Shown in pieces: positions 1-7,946 of a DNA stretch of 11,233 bases; within the stretch, counting starts at the first letter, position 1, and each line of letters starts with the position of its first letter. The stretch spans positions 1-11,233 of the forward strand of contig JAVFAS010000087.1 in assembly GCA_034002405.1 (NCBI GenBank), in the 5' to 3' direction. Under the pieces are notes generated by a model. That model did not search any database, was not told the origin of the DNA, and saw only the letters and a list, made by a program, of their open reading frames with translations. The DNA is from SZUA-365 sp034002405. GTDB lineage: Bacteria > Bacteroidota > Ignavibacteria > SZUA-365. The translations under genes and the position numbers were made by a program.

Positions 1-842
1 GGGGCGTCGAGGAGCAGCCTCCGGGCACTGACAAACGTACGATTGTAGTAGGGATGATCGAGACTGGAAATGATCACTCCGTATTTCGTGCTGGCATGCG
101 CGAACAGGTTTCCACCAATGTAGATGCCGACATGCGAGACGGGGGCGCGGCGGCGGCGTGTCTTGAAGAACACCAGGTCACCGATGCGAAGCTCGTCACG
201 TTTGATGACCGAACCTTCACGGAACTGCTGATTCGAACTGCGGGGTAAACGGACACCGAGCGCGCGGCTGTAGATGGTGCCGGTAAAGGCGGAACAGTCC
301 AACCCCGCCGTCGCATCGGTCCCGCCGTAGCGGTAGCGCAGTCCCAGCAGATTCACGATTTCGCGCATCATTTCGGGACGATTGACGGCCGCATTGATCT
401 CCGGTGATTTTTCCGGATCGAGGACCGTCGACTGTTGGATCACCTTTTGCAAGGCCACCGCACTGACGGCGACATCTTCCTCCTCGAGGTCGTCGCCCTC
501 GGCGAGTTCATCCTCGATCTCCTCGATGTCCAGTCCGGGTTCGTCGACATACATGGTCTGACTGGCGATGGCTTGGTTGATGATCAGGCGCTGGACCTGC
601 TTCTCCGACTCCGTGGTGGTGGACTGTTCGGCCTCTTCCTTGATACTCGAGTAGGAGGCGACCGTGGCGGGATCGATGAGATCTTTGCTGGAGCGTTCGG
701 CGAGCGGGAGCTGATCGGGAGCGAAGGATGTGCTTGAAGTGCGGAAGCGGGGGAGGGGTTCGAGGGATGCACAGGCCTGCAGTATCATGAGCAGGAGTGG
801 AAGCAGTGCGAGGAAGCGGTAGCGCGGTGGCAACAGTTTCAC
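1..842 (-). CDS. NlpC/P60 family lipoprotein peptidase, C-terminus cut by window edge
   Basis: Probable cell-wall peptidase that cuts peptide bonds in peptidoglycan stems, anchored to a membrane as a lipoprotein. I translated it directly: 280 codons are present with no stop. It starts at a GTG (840-842) behind an AAGGAAG ribosome-binding site. Residues 8-23 are hydrophobic and end in a lipobox-like LQAC with Cys24. Residues 25-155 form a low-complexity linker with a very acidic patch (about 103-124). The NlpC/P60 domain covers about 157-278 and shows the expected Cys-His-His triad: Cys183 in LDCSAF, His237 in SHVGIYIG, His249 in FAHAST. The domain reaches the usual end of the fold, so probably only a short tail is missing. 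The nearest upstream gene on the same strand is thioredoxin, 406 bp away, so it probably has its own promoter. The family call is firm; the exact bond cut (gamma-D-Glu-diamino acid is typical) is inferred from the family. Confidence 0.9.
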   Translation of the reverse strand, partial: MKLLPPRYRFLALLPLLLMILQACASLEPLPRFRTSSTSFAPDQLPLAERSSKDLIDPATVASYSSIKEEAEQSTTTESEKQVQRLIINQAIASQTMYVDEPGLDIEEIEDELAEGDDLEEEDVAVSAVALQKVIQQSTVLDPEKSPEINAAVNRPEMMREIVNLLGLRYRYGGTDATAGLDCSAFTGTIYSRALGVRLPRSSNQQFREGSVIKRDELRIGDLVFFKTRRRRAPVSHVGIYIGGNLFAHASTKYGVIISSLDHPYYNRTFVSARRLLLDA

Positions 843-1098
843 AGGTTCTTCCTTTCAACGGTTCGAGAGAGAGGACAACGCCCCTGAAGGCCGTTCGTTC
901 CGACCCACCGCGCAGGAAACCTGAAACATATCTTGACGATGCGAGATATCTTTGAGATTCTCTCCGCGACGCGGGATTATTTCAAACGAGAATTCGGCTC
1001 AACAGGTCAGCTGCGTCCGTGAACTATCGGAGCGGGACGATGAGACAGGACACTGGTCTCGATTAGTCCCGGCGGGACATTTCGCAATCCCGCATTTC

Positions 1099-1129
1099 AA
1101 AAAATACGCGGGCAATATGGAAAAAACAA
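1099..1129 (-). promoter_or_regulatory. candidate Bacteroidetes-type promoter upstream of the NlpC/P60 gene
   Basis: On the minus strand TTG (1127-1129) lies 20 bases before TATTTTTT (1099-1106), which fits the TTG-N19 to 21-TAnnTTT pattern seen elsewhere in the window. A start near 1090 would give a leader of about 250 nt to the GTG at 842. TATGTTTC at 923-930 is a closer alternative but lacks the upstream TTG. Low to moderate confidence, since the region is AT-rich and chance matches occur. Confidence 0.35.
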
Positions 1130-1194
1130 CCCTTGCCCGTTCGGGTCCGGGTAAAGATTTTATGGGCGAATATGTCTATTTATCATACAATGCG

Positions 1195-1228
1195 AAGCGG
1201 ACGCCCCGCATCCGTGAGACGTCCGCTT
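1195..1228 (-). terminator. hairpin after thioredoxin, no U-tract
   Basis: AAGCGGACG (1195-1203) and CGTCCGCTT (1220-1228) pair perfectly over 9 bp with a 16-nt loop, 20 bp beyond the thioredoxin stop. On the minus strand the stem is followed by CGCATTG rather than a T-run, so it is not a textbook intrinsic terminator. It may end the dnaE-trxA transcript with help from Rho, or protect the 3' end of the mRNA. Confidence 0.5.
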
Positions 1229-1248
1229 TATCGATTCGGGTGCCTGGA

Positions 1249-1569
1249 TTACAGAACGGGTTTGAGTTTTTCCTCGATGGCACCTTTGGGAAGTGCGCCG
1301 ACGATGCGGTCGACCACTTCCCCGCCCTTGAAAACCAGCAGGGTTGGGATACTGCGGATCCCGTATTTCATCGCGGTATTGGGATTATTATCAACATCGA
1401 GTTTGCCGACTTTCAGCTTGCCGGCATATTCGCCCGCGATTTCCTCGACGACCGGCGCGATGATGCGGCAGGGACCGCACCAGACAGCCCAGAAATCTAT
1501 CAAAACGGGAAGATCGGACTGTTCGACTTCCTGCGTGAAGTTGGCGTCGGTGATTTCCAGCGGTTTCAT
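1249..1569 (-). CDS. trxA: thioredoxin
   Basis: Small cytoplasmic disulfide reductase: it passes electrons from thioredoxin reductase to protein disulfides such as those of ribonucleotide reductase and peroxiredoxins. The product is 106 residues, the normal length for a single-domain thioredoxin. It shows the DFWAVWCGPC active site with redox cysteines Cys31 and Cys34, the VDNNP segment (about 59-63), and the cis-proline motif SIPT with Pro75, followed by the GG loop of KGGEVV. The ATG at 1567-1569 has an AGAGGAA ribosome-binding site; an in-frame extension further upstream would overlap the end of dnaE and has no homology to support it. It lies 43 bp downstream of dnaE on the same strand with no clear terminator between, so the two are probably co-transcribed. 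There is no signal peptide, so it acts in the cytoplasm. I see nothing odd in it. Confidence 0.97.
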   Translation of the reverse strand: MKPLEITDANFTQEVEQSDLPVLIDFWAVWCGPCRIIAPVVEEIAGEYAGKLKVGKLDVDNNPNTAMKYGIRSIPTLLVFKGGEVVDRIVGALPKGAIEEKLKPVL

Positions 1570-1612
1570 GATGGTTCCTCTCGTGTTCGTGGGGGAGTGT
1601 TGTATCGAAATT

Positions 1613-4600
1613 TCAGGTGTCGAGCAGGACACGCACGTTAGATGCACCAAAGATGCTTCGGAGTTCAAGCAGCAGTTCACGGGAGACCTGAAGGCGGAGT
1701 TCACGCGTGACGAGGTTCCACGTCTGCCCGTTCCCATCGCTAACATAAAAATAACAGGGGGAATTTCCCGACCCCCGTCGGCGCTCGAGGATATCCGCGC
1801 CGTCCTGGATCTGTTTGCGCGTGGCGGAGCTTGTCGAGATCGAAATAATCAAGGAAAGCGGGTGTGTCTGCAGCGCGGTGCCGATCGCGGTCACCTCATC
1901 CGCGACGATACGGAGGGCATCGCCGCTGACCTCGGCCTTGCCGGTGAGGATGACAGGCCGGTCGGGCGCGATCGCGGCGGTGGAGCGTTCATACGCGTCG
2001 GCGAAAACGAGACACTCGGCCTTTCCGGTGAAATCCTCGAGCGTGAGAAACGCCATGGTGCGGCCGCGCTTGTCGATTTTCGTGCGCAGGGCCGCGATGA
2101 TGCCGCAGGCGCGCACCGCGGTGCCATCGATACCGCTGTCCGCGCTGCCGAGCTGGACGTTCGCGAAGGCCTCGGCCTCGAAGCGCCAGGGTTCGAGCGG
2201 GTGGCCGGAAATATAAAAGCCAAGAACGCTTTTTTCTCGTGCGAGCATTTCGGCATCGCTCCATTCGTCCTGCCGTGGGAGCGACGGCTGTGTCGAGGCG
2301 GTGGAGCGGGGATCGACGAGGTCGTCAAAAAGACTTGACTGTCCGATTTCCAGCTCCTGTTGCCGCTGCACGCCATAGGCGATCGCACTCTCGATGGCGG
2401 CAAACTGGCTGGCGCGACCGCCGCCGAGGCTGTCGAGCGCACCGGCCAGCACAAGGCTTTCCATGGTTTTCTTGTTGACGGCCCTGGTGTTCACGCGTTC
2501 GGTAAAATCAAAAATGGAGGCGAATTTCCCGCCCCGGTTTCTCGCATCGACGATGCATTCCACGGCGCCGACGCCGACATTCTTGATTGCCGCGAGGCCG
2601 AAACGGATTTGCTTACCTCCGACGCTGAAGTCGACGAGACTCTCGTTGACATCGGGCGGCAGCACCTCGATCCCGAGCTTGCGACATTCATCGATGAGCC
2701 CGACGACCTTTTCGGTTTTCGCCATTTCCGCGGTCATCAACGCGGCCATGAATTCGGGCGTATAGTTGGCCTTGAGCCAGGCTGTCTGGTAGGCCAGGAT
2801 GGAATACGCGACCGAGTGCGATTTGTTGAAGCCGTAATTGGCGAACTTGTCGATCATGTCGAAAATATCGGACGCGATTTTCCGCGGGATTCCGCGCGCC
2901 TCCGCACCCGAGACAAAGTCCTGGCGTTGTTGCGCCATGACATCGGCCTTTTTCTTCCCCATGGCCCGCCGCATCAGGTCGGCCTGGGCCAGGCTGAAAC
3001 CGGCGACGCTGCTTGCCAGCTTCATGACCTGTTCCTGGAAGACGATGATGCCATACGTCGACTTGAGGATGGGCTCCATCGACGGGTGTGGGTACTCGAT
3101 CGGTTTTCGTCCGAATTTCCTGTCGATGAAGTCCTCGATGAAATCCATCGGACCCGGCCGGTACAGCGCATTCATCGCCGCGAGGTCGTCGATCGAACGC
3201 GGTTTGAGCTTCGAAAGCCAGTCACGCATTCCCGACGATTCGAATTGGAAGACGCCGACCGTGTGTCCCTCCCCGATCATGTCGAAGGTCGTGGTGTCGT
3301 CGAGCGGGATTTCATCGATGTCGATTTCAATCCCGCGCGTCTGCCGCACGAGCTTCACCGCGCGATCAATGACGCTGAGGGTGATCAGACCCAGGAAATC
3401 CATCTTCAGCAGGCCCGCTTCCTCGAGATCGCCCATGTTGTACATGGTCATGACCTCGGTGTTGGGCGATTTATACAGCGGGACGTAATCGCTGGTATCG
3501 CTCGGCGCGATCACCACGCCCGCCGCGTGCATGCCGACATTGCGGTTCAGGCCCTCGAGGATGGTCGAGTATTCGACCAATTGCCGGATTTTCGGATCCT
3601 CGCTCTGGCGGACCCAGTCAAGTTCCTTGATCGCGGACCATTTTCCGGAGGGATCGGTTTTGAGCCCGAACGCATATGTGAGCGGTTGCACCTTTCCCAT
3701 TTTGACGGGAATGTGCTTGGTGATGGACTCGACCACGTTGAGTGGAATGCCGAGCACGCGGCCGACGTCCTTGATCACCGCGCGCGCGCTCAGACGTCCG
3801 AACGTGATGATCTGCGCGACGGAATCATTGCCGTACTTCTCCCGCGTGTATTGAATGACCTCTTCGCGCCGATCGTCCTGGAAATCGACGTCGATATCGG
3901 GCATGGAGACACGCTCGGGATTGAGGAAGCGCTCGAACAGCAGATCATAGCGCAAGGGATCGACATTGGTGATGCCCAGGGCATACGCGACGAGCGAACC
4001 CGCGGCGGAGCCACGCCCCGGACCGACGCGGATTCCTTTCTGCCGGGCCGCCTGAATGAAATCCTGCGTGATCAGGAAGTATCCGGCGTACCCCATTTTC
4101 GAAATGACGCCGATCTCGAAATCCAGGCGTTCCAGAATATCGGATGTCAATACCTTGTACCTGCGTTCGGCGCCCTCGAATGCGAGCTGCCGCATGAATT
4201 CGTCCAGGGTCGCGACGCCGCTGTCCACCGGAATTGGAAATTCCGGCATGTGGTTGACGCCGGTTTCGAGGCGGAAGTCGATTTTCTCCATCACTTCGAC
4301 GGTGGACTCGATCGCCTGCGGGTAATCCTTGAACAGGTCCAGCATTTCCCGCTCGGATTTGTAGTAGTACTCCCCGGTTTCGTATCGCAGGCGTTGGATG
4401 TCCTCGGCCTCGCGGACATCGGCGATGTGGAGGTAGACATTGTGCGCCACGGCATGATTGCGGTCGACGTAATGAATGTCATTGGTGGCGATGAGTTTCA
4501 TATCCAGTTCCTTCGCGAGCCGGGGCATGCCTTCGCGGATCACACGCTCGCGTTCGAGCCCGTGATTCTGGATTTCCAGATAGACATCATCGCCGAAAAT

Positions 4601-5113
4601 ATCCTTGAGCTGCGACGCGACATCCCGCGCCGCGTCGTAATCGCCGATCGCGAGATAGGTTGAAACCACGCCGCCCGCGCAGGCGGTCATCGCGATCAGT
4701 CCCTCCGCATGACGGCGAAGCAGTTCCCAGTCGATCCGTGGCTTGTAGTAGAAACCCTCCGTGTGTCCATAGGTCGTGAGTTTGAGCAGATTGTGATAGC
4801 CGATATCATTCTTCGCAAGCAGGACGAGGTGGTTGTACCCGTGACGCTTGCCCTCGGGGTGGGTCTCCGCCGCGTTGCGGTCGAAACGCGATCCGCGGGT
4901 GACCATGTACATTTCGTTGCCGATAATCGGTGTGATTCCCGCGGCCGTCGCCTTGCGATGGAACTCGACCGCACCGTACATGACGCCGTGATCGGTCAGG
5001 GCCAGCGCGGGAAGGTTCTGCTCGACGGTGGCCGCGATCAGGTCATCGACCGTACAGGCCGCGTCGAGCAGAGAATAATGCGAATGGTTATGAAGATGGA
5101 TGAAATCTGCCAT
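1613..5113 (-). CDS. dnaE: DNA polymerase III subunit alpha
   Basis: Catalytic subunit of the replicative polymerase. The product is 1166 residues, close to the roughly 1160 of E. coli DnaE. Domains in order: PHP domain (about 1-280) with HLHNHSHYS at 6-14, TDHG at 40-43, Glu67, His95, Cys145 and NDIHY at 211-215; palm with PDIDVDF at 405-411, giving catalytic Asp406 and Asp408, and a third Asp in MDFLGL (Asp572); fingers with YRPGPMDFI and FNKSHSVAY (to about 770); helix-hairpin-helix region (about 818-873); clamp-binding motif QSSLF at 925-929; OB-fold (about 997-1070); C-terminal tail. I chose the ATG at 5111-5113 because family members start MxDFIHLHNH; the GTG 21 bases upstream abuts its AGGAG and adds seven residues with no match. 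Long open frames on the opposite strand across this gene are shadows. It is the first gene of a pair with trxA. Confidence 0.98.
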   Translation of the reverse strand: MADFIHLHNHSHYSLLDAACTVDDLIAATVEQNLPALALTDHGVMYGAVEFHRKATAAGITPIIGNEMYMVTRGSRFDRNAAETHPEGKRHGYNHLVLLAKNDIGYHNLLKLTTYGHTEGFYYKPRIDWELLRRHAEGLIAMTACAGGVVSTYLAIGDYDAARDVASQLKDIFGDDVYLEIQNHGLERERVIREGMPRLAKELDMKLIATNDIHYVDRNHAVAHNVYLHIADVREAEDIQRLRYETGEYYYKSEREMLDLFKDYPQAIESTVEVMEKIDFRLETGVNHMPEFPIPVDSGVATLDEFMRQLAFEGAERRYKVLTSDILERLDFEIGVISKMGYAGYFLITQDFIQAARQKGIRVGPGRGSAAGSLVAYALGITNVDPLRYDLLFERFLNPERVSMPDIDVDFQDDRREEVIQYTREKYGNDSVAQIITFGRLSARAVIKDVGRVLGIPLNVVESITKHIPVKMGKVQPLTYAFGLKTDPSGKWSAIKELDWVRQSEDPKIRQLVEYSTILEGLNRNVGMHAAGVVIAPSDTSDYVPLYKSPNTEVMTMYNMGDLEEAGLLKMDFLGLITLSVIDRAVKLVRQTRGIEIDIDEIPLDDTTTFDMIGEGHTVGVFQFESSGMRDWLSKLKPRSIDDLAAMNALYRPGPMDFIEDFIDRKFGRKPIEYPHPSMEPILKSTYGIIVFQEQVMKLASSVAGFSLAQADLMRRAMGKKKADVMAQQRQDFVSGAEARGIPRKIASDIFDMIDKFANYGFNKSHSVAYSILAYQTAWLKANYTPEFMAALMTAEMAKTEKVVGLIDECRKLGIEVLPPDVNESLVDFSVGGKQIRFGLAAIKNVGVGAVECIVDARNRGGKFASIFDFTERVNTRAVNKKTMESLVLAGALDSLGGGRASQFAAIESAIAYGVQRQQELEIGQSSLFDDLVDPRSTASTQPSLPRQDEWSDAEMLAREKSVLGFYISGHPLEPWRFEAEAFANVQLGSADSGIDGTAVRACGIIAALRTKIDKRGRTMAFLTLEDFTGKAECLVFADAYERSTAAIAPDRPVILTGKAEVSGDALRIVADEVTAIGTALQTHPLSLIISISTSSATRKQIQDGADILERRRGSGNSPCYFYVSDGNGQTWNLVTRELRLQVSRELLLELRSIFGASNVRVLLDT

Positions 5114-5140
5114 GCTCTCTTTCGTCGGGATCACTCCTGG

Positions 5141-5172
5141 CTAAGATAGAAAAGACGCCGGTCGAAAGGCAA
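5141..5172 (-). promoter_or_regulatory. candidate promoter of dnaE-trxA
   Basis: On the minus strand TTG (5170-5172) is followed after 21 bases by TATCTTAG (5141-5148), close to the Bacteroidetes -33/-7 pattern TTG-TAnnTTTG with one mismatch. It sits about 28 bp upstream of the chosen dnaE ATG, giving a short leader. It lies in the 207-bp divergent region shared with the TPR gene. Confidence 0.45.
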
Positions 5173-5255
5173 TGCGGGCGGAGGGAGAAGAAGAAAGAGA
5201 TCGGACGTGGGCATTACCTGGCTTTCACTTGCGGGCGACGGCCGCGCGGGAGATT

Positions 5256-5285
5256 TTTCCCGGAGCATCGCATGGGGTATCTTGT
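5256..5285 (+). promoter_or_regulatory. weak candidate promoter of the TPR gene
   Basis: TTT (5256-5258, inside a run of five T) lies 19 bases before TATCTTGT (5278-5285). The -7 match to TAnnTTTG is partial and there is no clear TTG. It is well placed, 36 bp before the ATG at 5321, and would be divergent from the dnaE promoter candidate. Confidence 0.3.
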
Positions 5286-5320
5286 GATCTCCGTTTTCCG
5301 CCACGACGTTGTGACAGGAC

Positions 5321-5965
5321 ATGGATAGCAGACAGCAGCACGCCATCGCGGCCTACGAGCAGCAGGACTACGAACGCGCCATCACGCTCTTGTTCGAGGC
5401 GGCATCCGCCACGGACGAGGTGGAGGTACGCGCGCGCCTGCTGGTCAAGTGCGCGCTCTCCCAGGACGCGCTGGGCCGGCACACCGACGCCCTCGAAACG
5501 CTTCAGCAGGTTCTGGACGTCGATCCGGATTCCACCGCGGGATGGAACACGCTCGGCATCGTATGTCAGCATATCGGAAAACTCGATGAAGCGCGTGCCG
5601 CATTCGAACGCGCGTATCGCCTCAATCCCGAGCATGCCGATCCGCTGGTCAATCTGGGCGCGGTCTGTCTGCGGCAGGGAGATCCCGGGAACGCGCTGCA
5701 GTACCTTCAACTTGCCGTCGAGATGCTGCCCGGTCATCCCGCCGTGCATGCGAATCTCGCATTGACCTATGCCGTGTTCGGACGCCTGGAGGAAGCGGAG
5801 GAAGCCTTGCGCCTGGCGGTGCTGTACGGCTTCGATCAGGCGGAAGCGATCGAGGAGCGACTGGCCGGACTCAAGGCGGTGCGCGAGAGAATCCTTTCCG
5901 GTGCGCGTCGCGACGACGAAACGGGACAAATCCCTCCGGATAGCGGCGTCGCGGACAGGGGATGA
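5321..5965 (+). CDS. tetratricopeptide repeat protein
   Basis: A 214-residue soluble protein made almost entirely of TPR helix pairs, which usually act as protein-protein binding scaffolds. Repeats can be read at about 5-33 (partial), 38-71, 72-105, 106-139 and 140-172. They show the typical pattern of small residues and the closing LxxxPD/NPE/LPG turns, for example VLDVDPDST, AYRLNPEHAD and AVEMLPGHPA. A helical stretch (173-195) and a polar tail follow. There is no signal peptide, membrane segment or enzymatic domain. The ATG at 5321 has ACAGGA eight bases upstream. It is divergent from dnaE and 97 bp upstream of the GAF/GGDEF-like membrane protein on the same strand. A promoter candidate lies in that gap, so the two may or may not share a transcript. 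The partner is unknown; a role with the next gene's signalling protein is only a guess from position. Confidence 0.85.
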   Translation: MDSRQQHAIAAYEQQDYERAITLLFEAASATDEVEVRARLLVKCALSQDALGRHTDALETLQQVLDVDPDSTAGWNTLGIVCQHIGKLDEARAAFERAYRLNPEHADPLVNLGAVCLRQGDPGNALQYLQLAVEMLPGHPAVHANLALTYAVFGRLEEAEEALRLAVLYGFDQAEAIEERLAGLKAVRERILSGARRDDETGQIPPDSGVADRG

Positions 5966-5979
5966 GGCCGTCTGATTCC

Positions 5980-6010
5980 TTGCCTTTCGTCGCATCGCTC
6001 CGTACCTTTC
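5980..6010 (+). promoter_or_regulatory. candidate promoter of the GAF/GGDEF-like gene
   Basis: TTG (5980-5982), 20-base spacer, TACCTTTC (6003-6010). The same -7 word, TACCTTTC, occurs at 10736-10743 before the YggX-like gene with a 19-base spacer. A start near 6017 would give a leader of about 45 nt to the GTG at 6063. Confidence 0.45.
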
Positions 6011-6062
6011 TGCTTGCGCGTTATCCCATCACGATCCATTTTCACAAGTCTGACATCACGCG

Positions 6063-7883
6063 GTGAATAAAACCAGTATCGGTATCGGATCCGTCATGCT
6101 CGCCGCCGCCGCGGTGTTCATTTATTTCGACGACCCTCTTTTCGTACGCATTATCGCCGCGGTGATATTCGTGGCCGGCGCGGCGCTGTTGTATCAGTCG
6201 CTCTCGCGCACCCTCACCGATGCCGACGCCGAGTCCGAGGGAGAACGCGGCACGGCCGAGGACGCGCCCGCGCGGACGGCATCACCCGCCATCCCTCGTG
6301 TTCCGGGCGAGACGGCGGCAAACGCGGTCGCACCCGGCTTGCCCGAAGCGGCTGATGTGGACGAACCGGAGGAAATTCCCGTCGAGTTGTATCGTTGCGA
6401 ATCCGATGCCCTGCCGAAGGAAGACCCGCGCGCGGAATTCGATTTCCTGACCAACAAGTTGTTGCAAGCGGCGAAGGATCATGTGCTCGCGCACACCGTC
6501 GGTTTGTTCTGGATCAACATGGACCGGGAGCAGATCATCATCGGGGAGTTCGTGACCGACAGCACGAATTTCACCACCGCCCGGCGCCTCAGCCTCGGCA
6601 GCGATCTGGTCAGTCGTGTCGGCCTGGATGGAAAACCCGCGCTGGTGTCGGACCTCTCGCCGGCGAGCGAATCCGATCTGGCCATCTATTACGATGCGAC
6701 CGAAGGCATCAAATCCTTCATCGGAATTCCCGTGTATTTCGGCAACGATGTCATCGCCGTGCTCGCGGCCGACAGCCGTGCGGCAGACGCGTTCGGCCTC
6801 GAAACCGTCGCGGCGCTCGGGCGCTTCGTTTCGCTGATCACCCTTCTGCTTGGCAGCTACAATCAGAAATTCGATCTGGCGGCGGACGCGCGCATGCTCG
6901 GCGTGCTCGATGGAATGCAACGCGGCATCGAACACAACCAGGATTCCTACGGAATCGCCGGCGTCGCGGCGAAGGCAGCGTCCGAAATCATGGACTGGGA
7001 TTATGTCGCGGTCGTCCTGCATCATCCCGAGCAGAATGCCTGGCTCGTGGTGAAGAGTTTGGCAAAGGCCGCGAACCTGCCGTACATCGCCGAAGGCGTT
7101 GCCGTGCAAATGGACGGGTCGGTGCTGCGTCCCGCATTGGACGGCGACAGCGGCATCATCGTCGACGCGCCGGTGAGTCCCGCATGGCGGTTCCACGAAA
7201 AAGAAGCGATCAACTCTTTCGGACAGCTCTGCGCCATGCCCCTCGTCACCCCACGCGCGTATTACGGACTCATCGTCGTGGAATACCGCGAGACACATCA
7301 ATACGCGAGCCAGGATCTCGCCGTGCTGCGACGCATTGCCACGCGTGCCGCCCAGGCGCTCGAGGTCGTTCGTCTCGCCGAACACACGCGACGTCATCTT
7401 ATCATCGACGAAACGACACAGACCGCGAGCCGCACCCTGCTCCTCGCGCGGTTGCGTGAAGAACAGGCGCGGCTGGCCACGCACGGCGGGAATGCCGTCT
7501 TCTTTCTCGCCGCGCTCGATCGACCGGAAGAAATTACCGGGAGACATGGGGAGGCGGAGATCGACCGCGTGCTCTCCCGCATCGGCACGACGCTGCGAGA
7601 ACACGTCAGACCCTTCGACGTCGTCGGACGCTTCGACCGACATGCGTTTGGACTTCTTCTGATGCATTCATCTCCCGAGGACGCCTATCTGCGCGGCGAG
7701 AAGGTGCGTAAGGCGGTGGCGGGCAACGTGATCACCCATGCCGGCAGCAGTTATTCCATTTCGGTCAGTATCGCCGGTTGCACCGTGGGACAGACATCGG
7801 ACGTCGAACATATTCTCCGACTGTCACAGCAGGCGCTCGAGCGTGCCGTGGCCGACGGTGGAAACTGCGTCAAGGTCGTGTAG
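6063..7883 (+). CDS. membrane-anchored protein with two GAF-like domains and a degenerate GGDEF domain
   Basis: Likely a signalling protein of 606 residues that senses a ligand but does not make cyclic di-GMP. Two membrane segments (about 5-22 and 28-46) form a tight hairpin, so the rest faces the cytoplasm. A charged Ala/Pro/Glu linker runs to about 110. A first GAF-like domain follows (about 125-262, with SFIGIPVYFGNDVIAVLAAD), then a second (about 295-438, with CAMPLVTPRAYYGLIVVEY). The end (about 445-606) has the fold pattern of a GGDEF domain, but the signature is GRFDRHAF (522-529) where active enzymes have GRxGGDEF. All the metal- and GTP-binding residues of that motif are lost. The GTG at 6063 lacks a clear ribosome-binding site; it is preferred because an in-frame stop (6051-6053) lies just upstream and the next ATG (codon 12) would cut into the first membrane helix. 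The ligand is unknown. Confidence 0.8.
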   Translation: MNKTSIGIGSVMLAAAAVFIYFDDPLFVRIIAAVIFVAGAALLYQSLSRTLTDADAESEGERGTAEDAPARTASPAIPRVPGETAANAVAPGLPEAADVDEPEEIPVELYRCESDALPKEDPRAEFDFLTNKLLQAAKDHVLAHTVGLFWINMDREQIIIGEFVTDSTNFTTARRLSLGSDLVSRVGLDGKPALVSDLSPASESDLAIYYDATEGIKSFIGIPVYFGNDVIAVLAADSRAADAFGLETVAALGRFVSLITLLLGSYNQKFDLAADARMLGVLDGMQRGIEHNQDSYGIAGVAAKAASEIMDWDYVAVVLHHPEQNAWLVVKSLAKAANLPYIAEGVAVQMDGSVLRPALDGDSGIIVDAPVSPAWRFHEKEAINSFGQLCAMPLVTPRAYYGLIVVEYRETHQYASQDLAVLRRIATRAAQALEVVRLAEHTRRHLIIDETTQTASRTLLLARLREEQARLATHGGNAVFFLAALDRPEEITGRHGEAEIDRVLSRIGTTLREHVRPFDVVGRFDRHAFGLLLMHSSPEDAYLRGEKVRKAVAGNVITHAGSSYSISVSIAGCTVGQTSDVEHILRLSQQALERAVADGGNCVKVV

Positions 7884-7909
7884 CGTGCGGGAGGTCACTC
7901 CGTGGCGGG

Positions 7910-7946
7910 TTGACAGTTGTTTCACATTGTTGCATATTCAAGTTTG
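7910..7946 (+). promoter_or_regulatory. candidate promoter(s) of the primary sigma factor gene
   Basis: Two readings overlap. A Bacteroidetes-type pair has TTG (7917-7919), 19 bases, CAAGTTTG (7939-7946), one mismatch from TAnnTTTG. A sigma70-type pair has a perfect TTGACA (7910-7915), 17 bases, CATATT (7933-7938), four of six matches. Either would start transcription around 7945-7955 and leave a leader of about 210 nt before the GTG at 8163. Confidence 0.45.

Larger units (their letters stand above)
843..1248. other. 406-bp intergenic region, promoter and inverted-repeat rich
   Basis: No gene is supported here. The plus-strand reading frames that cross it run on antisense through thioredoxin and dnaE and show no family signal. 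It holds a hairpin after thioredoxin (1195-1228), a promoter-like pair on the minus strand (1127-1129 with 1099-1106), a second -7-like element, TATGTTTC, on the minus strand at 923-930 without a matching upstream TTG, a short inverted repeat (atatct / agatat) around 928-950, and repeated GCGGGA/TCCCGC words at 971, 1032, 1072 and 1088. The base composition is less GC-rich than in the genes on either side, as usual for a control region. It most likely serves the NlpC/P60 gene. Confidence 0.6.

Noticed and set aside
1133..2338. 401-codon open frame, and the 229-codon frame from 952, on the plus strand
   Set aside because: Both run antisense through thioredoxin and dnaE, lack family signal and begin inside a promoter-like intergenic region.
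2360..4663. 767-codon open frame on the plus strand
   Set aside because: It is exactly antisense to dnaE, whose protein is unmistakable. GC-rich codon use leaves long open frames on the opposite strand. It shows no domain and no ribosome-binding site.
5114..5134. GTG start seven codons upstream of the chosen dnaE ATG
   Set aside because: Its AGGAG directly abuts the GTG, which is too close, and family members begin at MxDFIHLHNH.
6282..7667. 461-codon open frame on the minus strand
   Set aside because: A shadow of the GAF/GGDEF-like gene. It has no recognisable motif and the plus-strand protein has clear domains.
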